Shown here: in pieces, positions 56,886 to 64,000 of the stretch
How the letters are laid out: the number at the start of each line of letters is the position of its first letter
How positions within the stretch are numbered: position 1 is the first letter of the stretch
Assembly: GCA_029582165.1 (NCBI GenBank)
Contig: CM055877.1
Span: forward strand, 27,567,355-27,631,354
Length of the DNA stretch: 64,000 nucleotides
Reading direction: 5' to 3'
DNA from: Portulaca oleracea
Taxonomy: Eukaryota; Streptophyta; Magnoliopsida; Caryophyllales; Portulacaceae
The notes under the pieces: model-generated
Told to the model about the DNA's origin: nothing
The model's database searches: none
What the model saw: only the letters and a program-made list of their open reading frames with translations
Made by a program: the position numbers and the translations under genes

Positions 56886-57739
56886 GCAATTGTGAACAAC
56901 TTATTTGCGATGAATTAACAAAACAATGAATTTATTTTCCCGCAGTATGCCTAGGTCTCATCATTATTTTCCCACAATGTGCCTTGCTAATATTTACGAA
57001 TTTACAAAGATTCACAGATAAGAAAATAAAGTCATGTTATTTTCAACTTGTTTTACTCTACGGGAGTTATGTTGTAAGTACTATTCAGTTTAGCAAAAAT
57101 AAGTTTGCAATTCATCGCAGGTAAATTGAGTATAATTCATCGCAGATAAGTTAAACAAATTTACAATTTATGGTGACCAAGTCCAGGTAAATTCATATAA
57201 GTTGAGCAAAGCCATTAGTTAACAAATCTAAAAACCTGCTAACTCCTGTACAGACTTTTCCTTCTGACTTGCAAATTGCACGCTGTGATATGAATCAACA
57301 TGCTATATATGCAGAAACAAACCAAAAATGCTCAAAATACATGTAGAGATATACTGAAGCAAGTCATACCTGATATACCTTGATATATATACACCTGCAT
57401 TCTGCTGACCAAGGAAACTTTTGGGTGATGTCCACTGACTTACTTACAAGTTACAATCATATATATCCATAAAAAAAATTTTAAAAAAAATCATTACCTA
57501 TCGGGAGCACTATAGATTTGTATCCAATCCCTGAGTCCCGAGAATGGATCAGAAAGACGTACATTTCATATTATGTTACAGAAAACCTTGCTTGTCATCT
57601 AAACACTCTTGTTGCATTTGCTAAGAACATTAGATCCCGTTGTTTCGTAGACAAGCTGATGAGCAATGTAGGAAGCAATAGGTAAATCCTCAAAAGAATG
57701 TCTCAATCGGTTTGGAGGTGTCAGAAACAGGAGAAGCGC
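56886..57739. other. Intergenic DNA and peroxidase 3' flank
   Basis: The part nearest 57739 (down to about 57480) is probably the 3' UTR of the minus-strand peroxidase gene. No clear AATAAA was found on the minus strand there, so the transcript end is not fixed. The rest shows no gene. Confidence 0.4.
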
Positions 57740-57895
57740 TCAATAGTTTCCTGTGAGATATGTTAGAACTGCCAAAACAGCAATAATAATCATGATATTT
57801 AGAAAATAGTTTGTTGGAAGAGGCTTATTAGGGCTACCGCCCAATGCTTCATATTCTGCCCTAATCTTCTGCTTCATAGCATCAGATAGCTCTCT
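57740..57895 (-). CDS. APX: Peroxidase exon 12: thylakoid membrane anchor
   Basis: 51 codons and stop: [20 protein letters not shown], then [19 protein letters not shown] and a short TGNY tail. A single strongly hydrophobic helix preceded by an amphipathic charged segment is characteristic of thylakoid ascorbate peroxidase. Leaving this exon out would give the soluble stromal form. Confidence 0.93.
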   Translation of the reverse strand, partial: RELSDAMKQKIRAEYEALGGSPNKPLPTNYFLNIMIIIAVLAVLTYLTGNY

Positions 57896-60800
57896 CTGCA
57901 ATGCCAATAAACAACAACACCAATTCAATTAATTGTATCCAACAGCATTTTCATGTCCAAGTTTTAGTCTCAGCAAATATCTGTTCAAGAATCATTCAAC
58001 CAAAAAGCTTAAGCTTACAGCTATTTTATACTCTAACATGCCCCATCACATGAATGCCCTTTGGGCTTAAAGCATGAACGCTACAAAGGCTCCCATTTGC
58101 ACAAATGAATGTGAAAGCTGGTGGTTGAAGGCTTAAGGCATGGCTTCATACTCATAACACTGAGATTCGAACTTGAGATCTCTTACTCAAAAGGACCGAC
58201 ATCACATGCAGCCAAAAGCTTAAGCTTATGGTTGAAGACCCATGAGTGGTTTTATTCTCTACCAGTATGACCGCATAAAAACTATTGGTTCATTTTGCAA
58301 CGTATGGATATATCAAATGAATGATGCTTTTGAGTGTGCCAGTAGCACATGTCAAGAGCATGAATAAGCCAGAGCACAAATAAGAACACTTTATTTAGCC
58401 TCCCTCCCGCAGCTTGTTTTACTTGAATGTGCGGAAAACATAGAAAGACAAACCTCGCCAGATGAGTATTTTGCGGCTGAAAACTTCTCCGGAGCAGATG
58501 AGTATTTTGCGGCTGAAAACTTCTCAGGAGCAGGTGTGGGAGGAGCAGTGTCTAGGGAGAATCCCTGCTCACCAGATGGATAGTCAATGCAAATTTCTTA
58601 TCAAGTTTTATTTGTATACATTAGATGAACACAATTTAACAAGAGGAAGGCATCATAAATAGCCAGCACCCCTCCCCCCCCCCCCCCCCACCCCACCCCA
58701 CCCCACCTCCAGGTTGTTCCGAGTCCATTTTGACTACCCAAGACTAACAGGCTTGCATCTGACAGACATGGCAGCAGAAAGTACAACAGATGGATTTACA
58801 GACCTCAACAGGATTGAATTTGGCTCCAAGGTTGCTAAGCTTGGCATGGGCTTCAGCATAATCCTTAAAAAACGCATCCTGATCTTGTGCATATTTCTCA
58901 GCATATTCCTGCCGTCATCACAAATTTTAGACTGAGTGGGGAAAGAAAAAGGAAAGGAGAAAGCCACTGGATTAATTACTGCATTTTTCATGGACCACGC
59001 ATTGTTTCTTTACCTTAAAAGATGGATCTTGGAAAAGAGCAGCATCCGTTGGCAAAACGAGTAAATCTTCATCAGTTCTTTCTTTCACGTCCTGAAATAA
59101 AGAATTGTAATGGCTGTGAGAAATAAGCCCCTAATTCAAGAAATCTCGCAAAACAGATTCTTTTGGACCTTGAAGTAGGAATTATCGAACTTCAACCACT
59201 GCACTGTCCAGGACTGTCCTCCTGGAGCTCCTGGTCCATCTTTCTGAAATTTCAGTGAAGAACATTCCCACTCAGCCAGCACATAAAAAGAATCTCAAAC
59301 TCATTATTGGTAAAAGACAAACAAATTTACTTTATGGTGACGACAATCTCAATAATTGGGCTCATAACAGCATTTAGCAGTTGAAAGAAGGGAAAACAAG
59401 TTCAAAGGGTCAATCCGTGTCTCAGCAGTGCTTGAGCAACAGTGTTTGTATGCCACCAAGTGCTTTTACTGGATGTTTTATGAGCAAGTACACTAGATAT
59501 ATCGACAGTAGATGGACCAAGTAGAGTAGTAAGGGGTAAAGTTATAGTTAATGTGTTTCCAGTTCCTTCTTATATGTAAGAAAAAGTATCCTTCAAGGTA
59601 AATTCCACCGAGGGCTAGAAGACAGGGTATCAACAAAGCAAACAAGCCAACGTGATTACAAGACGGCTAAACCATATTTCTATGCCTTCCAGTCCTGGTG
59701 GTTAACTGTGTGGTCCTACTATTGAGTTCTCCAAGGACAAATTGCTTGGTAAAGCCTGTTTGATAATTTAGAGATCATTAGAGAATCTCAGTCTTTGATC
59801 TCTGTGATTCCCACTGCTGGGACGCTGAATCCTACTTGACAGCCTTCCAGTTCGCATTATGGTATAGAGAACCCGTGAAACTCTCCTCTAGTTCCATTAT
59901 TAGGTATTCAAAAGGTGTTTTACATCTATGGGCCAATGAAATATCTCAGCACAATTCCTGAAAAATAATGAAATAAAACAACTGCTCAGGCAGAACTTTG
60001 TGGTACAGATCAGGATTTGGTGGCATCTTCTCAAGCATGGATTTAACTTCTGGTTATTGATATGGTGATAGCAAAGCTACATCCAAGACACGAGCTCACT
60101 GATTAATAACTGCAATCCACAAGCGTACTAGGCTGGAGATAAAATATTAATTCAGGAACATAAAACTTTACCGTGTATTTGGTCTCTGGCTTGCCCCAGC
60201 CACTTCGTTCAGGTCTAGCCCTTCCCAAAGTATGTCCTCCAGACAATGCGACTATTTCCTATAAAGAGAGAAGCTCACAGAAGGAGTACAACATCATTAA
60301 AAAATTTCTTATTTTAATTTTACCACTGTTTTCTTTCACCCATCTAATAATCTCCTATAGTTTATCAACTCCTAATAAGATAATTGTTGATAATCCAGTA
60401 AAAGAGCTTATGTTACCTTATCATTCAGACCCATTCTATAAAAAACATCCCGTAGATGTTGTGCAGGTGAAGGCGGTCCAGCATCTGAATAAGGAACCTC
60501 CAAGAGTCAGTTAAGTTCACAATTTACTAGTAGCTAAAAGCATATCGGACACACATACTATGATAGTATATTTTAAACCGTGAAATAAAAAGAATTCACA
60601 AATAAATGAGAAGTAGTTCTTATAGTTAGAGCTAAAAGAATATCCAAAGGGCTTCTAACTTTAGCAAAGGGTAATGTTGCAATCGCTAAAAATGCTTGTA
60701 AAAAGAAAAGTCTTTAGGTGAACATTGAAGACAACTTCCCATTAGAAGCAACTACTCGTTAACAAAAATTGCATCCTAAAAGGCTGCTGAAAATGATCCT

Positions 60801-63800
60801 CTACCCTCTGCCTAAGCAACACTTTAAGGTATGAATTTGGATTTTTTTCCTCTGTAAGTTCTTTGTATTGCTTTCAAAGATATCTCTACCACATGGAGTC
60901 CAATCTAATCTTTGGCAATAGATTCAGTTATTAAACCTAAAGTGATTGGCAAATCTTTCATCTTCCAAAATGCATAGTTTACTTTCCCAACATTAGGCAA
61001 ACATATCGTTGGGCTTCTTTGTTCAATACAAAAGTTGAAAGTTAATAGCATTTTGACATTGTATACAAGTTCCCATACCAGGAAGTCTTCCTTCTTCTGG
61101 GCATTCCTGAGGCCCTGTTACATCTACTCTTCCGTACTTCATGGGTATCTTTGGACCACCAGCCTCCTGAATTGCCATCAATATTGATCAACAGAGAAGT
61201 CAGCACTGTTACTTCATGGGTATCTTCACATACTAAATTGTATCCAAAAGATGGGATAACCTCTATTGCAGTAGCACTAGCTAACTGAAATAGGTCAGCA
61301 TAGGTCACTTCAGAATACTTGTCTTTTATGGGCTGAAGAAGTTTCAAGGCATTCATAAGACCTGTAAAACCAATTACACATTCATGTCTTCAGTCAAAAA
61401 AGAATAATGCAAAACATGTAGAGAGCATCACAAACAGGCAGGAAAATAATTTTTGCTCAGTTCAACTGTAAATAGTACATTTTGACCACCCACTATCCCC
61501 CTTTCTCATATTCATTGATCCTGCTAAACCAAATGACTACCTTTGTCCCATCAACCTTCCCAAACTTTGAAAAGAACAAAAAAAATTGAAGGGTTAATTG
61601 GATGTAAATCTTCCTCTTTGCACTATTGACAAATTCTTGAATGTAACCAATATTATTATTTGCAGCAATTTGAAGGCACATATTGATGATGGAATTAAAG
61701 AATATGCATGTGGGATTGACAAGTACAAGCTCATTGAAGTATGTATGTTCTTTTGGAAGAGGCATATTTCATTTCCATGTAAAACACATGTTTAAGCAGA
61801 CGTTGAACATGAAAAGAGCATAGGTTAGTAAAGAGTGATATTTTTTCCAGAGGATAAGAAGTAAAGACTGAACACCTGGCTCTAGCGCTCTGCAAGATGA
61901 AGAATAACAAGCAGAAGGACATAAGATACAAAAAATTCTTAGGGTGATCCCACCAAAGTCTAGTAGCTCAGATCTGTTTTAAACAATACTTCATCCATCC
62001 AACTCATGTTAATGGATCTAGCAGTTTGTGTCCAACTAGTCAACACACTGTTTTGTTTGTGAATTGTGATAATTGCACTTGGAGAACATGGTGGGACAAA
62101 GACAACCAAATTGGATGGTTTGTGAATACAAATGTGAAGTGGAAGTCATATAGAAGTATCAAATTCAGAGAAACTGTCACCATAAAGGAAGTATACAAGC
62201 ATTCATTCTCACCTGCATTCGCTCCATGTTTGAGCTCAGCATCAAACCTCAGGCTGCCATTGGCTCCACCACTTTTTGGCCATTCTTCAATGTTCTTGTC
62301 ATACGTACCAGCATCATGCCAACCTAGACGGACCTACCAAATATATTCACATGTCCAGATAAACTGGCAATATCATTCATCGTCATCAGGCACATGAGTC
62401 AAAACAGTTATTGCAAGACAACAAAGAATGTGGCAACACAATCAACTATCATTGAAAATAATCATCACTCAGACTACCACTAGATGACCTTTTCCGCTTT
62501 TTAGTTTAAAAAGCTAGAGATGCACAGAGGAACAAAAGGTCCTAGAGCCAAGGGTGCCCGCTGTTTGGACACAAGGCATAGTTGTACAACTGCTTAAAAA
62601 TATTTCCAAGTCATAACTATTTGACATTAAGTTAGATTTGGAATTCAAGAAGTGGTTAGAATTCGTAATCACTACGAGAAAGCCCACATAATTTGCATTC
62701 TTTAGGGCTAGAAGAGGTAGATAGAGGGATAAAAGAGACAGAGAGAGAAAGAGAAAGAGAGGCAGATATTACACAAATAGAGAAAATCATTGAAAAATAG
62801 GAGCGGTCAATGCCTCAGTCAACAAAAGCATTTGAGAAATAGAGAAAATCCTTGAACATAAGAGGGGCCGATGCCTTTCTTAGACAGAAGTTTTTTGAGA
62901 AATAGAGAAAATTCGAGAACAATAAGAGGGGTTGACGCCTTGGATAGACAAAAGCTTTTGACCCTTGGCAAGGCGCAACAGTTTGGCCTTCAGGTTTCTG
63001 TCCACCTAGTGTCACACCATGATTCTCACTCAACCACACTTCCCATTCAGCCCGGCAAACTCACACTCGAAACCCACTTTCAAAGCTTGCTAGTAAGCTT
63101 TCATTGCTTCACTTAGACTACTTTGCTAACCAAGCAAGAAAACACCAAGGATCATTTAGTAGAGAGTTCAGAGAGAACACCCACTCAATACTTGAAATAT
63201 TTCACTAAAACTTGAATGGTTTACATTACAATTTACGAACACAATGATGGAGTCTAAGGTGTCCCATTGACCTCGATGTTCAGCTGACATTGTTCATCAA
63301 CAAGTTCAAAGCATAACAATTTATGCCTTACACAAGCATTGTTGCAAAATCCTCATGCATTAATTTCTAACAACTATATAGTTCCATTGAATTAGAAGGC
63401 TATTCATAGAATTAAAGCAAGATGTACAATCCATCCCATTTCACATCTCCTTTTAGGAAATATACATTAAAAGATGAGATAAACATTGAAAAGAAAAAAG
63501 AGAAGGAAACTGAAATGAACAAGATATTGAAATAGGATGGAAAAGATACCATAATAGGATGAGAAAAGGTGGTCCTGAGGAGCTGTCGGAGGTCTTCTCT
63601 TGCATTCAAAAGCTGGGCAGGATCAGAAGCGTAGCATTTGGTGATCAACCTCCTCCTGGACACATTCAGGGGGAGTAATGCCCTTCTCTGAAAAGCATGG
63701 AATTAAGAAGCAATTGCATACAGACAGAGACAGAAGTAGCAAATAAAAGAAGGAAGGAATAGTGAGAGAGAAAGCAGGAAAGTAAGAGGGAACCTGTGGA

Positions 63801-63949
63801 AGGGATAGGTGGGAGACGGACGTGGAGGAGCGGAGGGAGTTGATGGAGGAGGGAGAAGAAGGGGGGAGAGATAATCCGGTGGGAGGGAGGAAGCGTGAGG
63901 AGGTTGCTGTTGCTGTTGCTGTTGCTGAGGTGGCTGCGAGGGAAGCCAT
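57740..63949 (-). CDS. APX: Thylakoid-type chloroplast L-ascorbate peroxidase (12 exons)
   Basis: Haem peroxidase that reduces H2O2 with ascorbate in the chloroplast water-water cycle. Exons in transcript order: 63949-63794, 63687-63550, 62333-62213, 61361-61261, 61166-61079, 60484-60417, 60258-60172, 59243-59169, 59091-59014, 58908-58804, 58564-58454, 57895-57740. All introns are GT-AG and the joined frame is open for 427 residues. Residues 1-60 or so are a Ser/Thr/Ala-rich transit peptide. Distal Arg100, Trp103 and His104 (VRLGWHDAG), proximal His233 (LSGGHTLGR), Arg242, Trp265 and Asp273 (KFDNSYF) are present. The His-to-Trp spacing is 32, 16 more than in cytosolic enzymes, which is the chloroplast-type insertion. 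Residues 407-423 form a membrane anchor, so this reading is the thylakoid form. Splice sites were set by eye from conserved protein sequence. The promoter lies beyond the window. Confidence 0.95.
57985..58265 (-). mobile_element. TRIM-like relic in peroxidase intron 11
   Basis: Two diverged short terminal repeats (57991-58038 and 58212-58263), both containing AGCTTAAGCTT and TAGAG(T/A)ATAAAA on the minus strand, flank about 170 bp of non-coding DNA. The repeat matches the TRIM LTR at 15300-15368. The primer-binding site is no longer readable. It fills about half of the intron. Confidence 0.6.
58390..58395 (-). terminator. Candidate alternative poly(A) signal overlapping a read-through stop
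   Basis: If intron 11 is not spliced, the frame runs 20 codons past exon 11 to TAA (58393-58391). That stop lies inside AATAAA (58395-58390) on the transcript strand. This would end a soluble isoform of 396 residues. In several plants one gene gives both stromal and thylakoid forms by alternative 3'-end processing, so the arrangement is plausible; it is not proven here. Confidence 0.4.
58454..58564 (-). CDS. APX: Peroxidase exon 11: stroma-exposed linker with duplicated 12-mer
   Basis: 37 codons linking the catalytic domain to the membrane anchor. [12 protein letters not shown] occurs twice in tandem (residues 351-362 and 363-374). The 36-bp units (58496-58531 and 58460-58495) differ at one base, so the duplication is recent. 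The acceptor context (GTGAGCAG) is pyrimidine-poor. Confidence 0.9.
58669..58710 (-). repeat. G-run tract (sense strand) in peroxidase intron 10
   Basis: The plus strand shows a 16-C run followed by ACCCC repeated. The transcript strand therefore reads GGGGT repeated three times and then a long G-run, a sequence able to form a G-quadruplex. It lies 105-146 bases upstream of the exon 11 acceptor. Confidence 0.85.
60172..60258 (-). CDS. APX: Peroxidase exon 7: proximal haem ligand
   Basis: 29 codons: [20 protein letters not shown] and on to KPETKYT. The proximal His ligates the haem iron. The second Arg-Ser-Gly carries the Arg used for ascorbate binding in characterised enzymes. Confidence 0.93.
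62213..62333 (-). CDS. APX: Peroxidase exon 3: distal haem pocket
   Basis: Begins [15 protein letters not shown], carrying distal Arg, Trp and His, and ends in GANA plus one base of the next codon. The distal His takes the proton from bound peroxide and Arg stabilises the ferryl oxygen. 121 nt. Confidence 0.93.
62776..62959. repeat. Three-unit minisatellite in peroxidase intron 2
   Basis: Units of about 58-63 bp beginning (GAGA)AATAGAGAAAAT start at 62776, 62834 and 62897. The identity is imperfect. It is preceded by a GA-rich microsatellite (62735-62762). Confidence 0.75.
63550..63687 (-). CDS. APX: Peroxidase exon 2: transit peptide end and start of mature enzyme
   Basis: 46 codons ([13 protein letters not shown], then [19 protein letters not shown] to FSHPIM). 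The mature enzyme probably begins near the CYASDP segment. The AG acceptor is at 63688-63689 and the GT donor at 63548-63549. Confidence 0.9.
63794..63949 (-). CDS. APX: Peroxidase exon 1: chloroplast transit peptide
   Basis: 52 codons from ATG (63949-63947, in CCATGGC context) to a GT donor at 63793. Rich in Ala, Ser, Thr and Pro with almost no acidic residues ([10 protein letters not shown] at the start), as expected for stromal targeting. An (Ala-Thr) run is encoded by a GCAACA hexanucleotide repeat (about 63900-63930). Only 51 bases of upstream sequence are in the window, with no in-window ATG ahead of it. Confidence 0.88.
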
Positions 63950-64000
63950 GGATGATGGATTGGATACAACCTGGATGATTCAGTAAAAGTGACCAACTGA

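Noticed and set aside
61493..61765. 90-codon minus-strand ORF between peroxidase exons
   Set aside because: Sits inside intron 3; conserved peroxidase sequence joins exon 3 to exon 4 without it.
63703..63996. 97-codon Gln/Pro-rich frame overlapping the peroxidase start
   Set aside because: It begins at TTG, not ATG, and its poly-Gln comes from reading the GCAACA repeat in another phase. It is not an upstream ORF by the usual rule.

Overview
This is eukaryotic, plant nuclear DNA, almost certainly from a eudicot. It is AT-rich, packed with nested LTR elements, LINEs and MITEs, and carries one recognisable host gene with GT-AG introns. That gene encodes a chloroplast ascorbate peroxidase. I cannot name the species. 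I see no rRNA, tRNA, CRISPR array or bacterial-type operon.

Layout. 1-15282 is a head-to-tail array of one Ty3/gypsy chromovirus (Tekay/Del type): the end of one internal region, a 3.5-kb LTR, a complete 5.9-kb internal region and a second 3.5-kb LTR. 15284-16570 holds the stump of a TRIM element cut by that array and a 984-bp solo LTR with a 5-bp target duplication. 16571-22200 is a decayed L1-type LINE on the minus strand. 22200-23913 is mostly unassigned, with an acidic ORF remnant and a small unnamed insertion. 23928-29464 is an end-to-end L1-type LINE on the plus strand with a 14-bp target duplication. 29479-38360 is AT-rich intergenic DNA with LINE scraps and MITEs (MULE foldback, hAT, Stowaway), plus a 2-kb long-TIR element that may carry captured coding sequence. 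38365-42369 is a truncated gypsy element on the minus strand. 43474-46610 is a complete but non-coding LTR element with CCAAT target duplications. 46616-50636 is a cluster of MITEs, including a 443-bp CACTA-ended palindrome. 50637-55474 is a decayed Ty1/copia element. 55500-57450 is microsatellite and MITE DNA.

Host gene. 57740-63949 (minus strand) is a 12-exon thylakoid-type ascorbate peroxidase gene. The predicted product has 427 residues: transit peptide, full haem-peroxidase domain, variable linker and C-terminal membrane anchor. Its linker holds a recent in-frame 36-bp duplication. The last intron begins with an in-frame extension whose stop codon overlaps an AATAAA motif, so a soluble stromal isoform could arise by not splicing that intron; the same intron also carries a TRIM-like relic. 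The preceding intron holds a G-run tract on the sense strand.

No operon-like cooperation exists here. Apart from the peroxidase, the window records repeated transposition, recombination (tandem LTR array, solo LTR) and mutational decay. I found no clearly new multi-gene system. The best leads are the peroxidase 3'-end architecture, the long-TIR element with a split ORF, the tandem chromovirus array and a 142-bp insertion flanked by 13-bp direct repeats.
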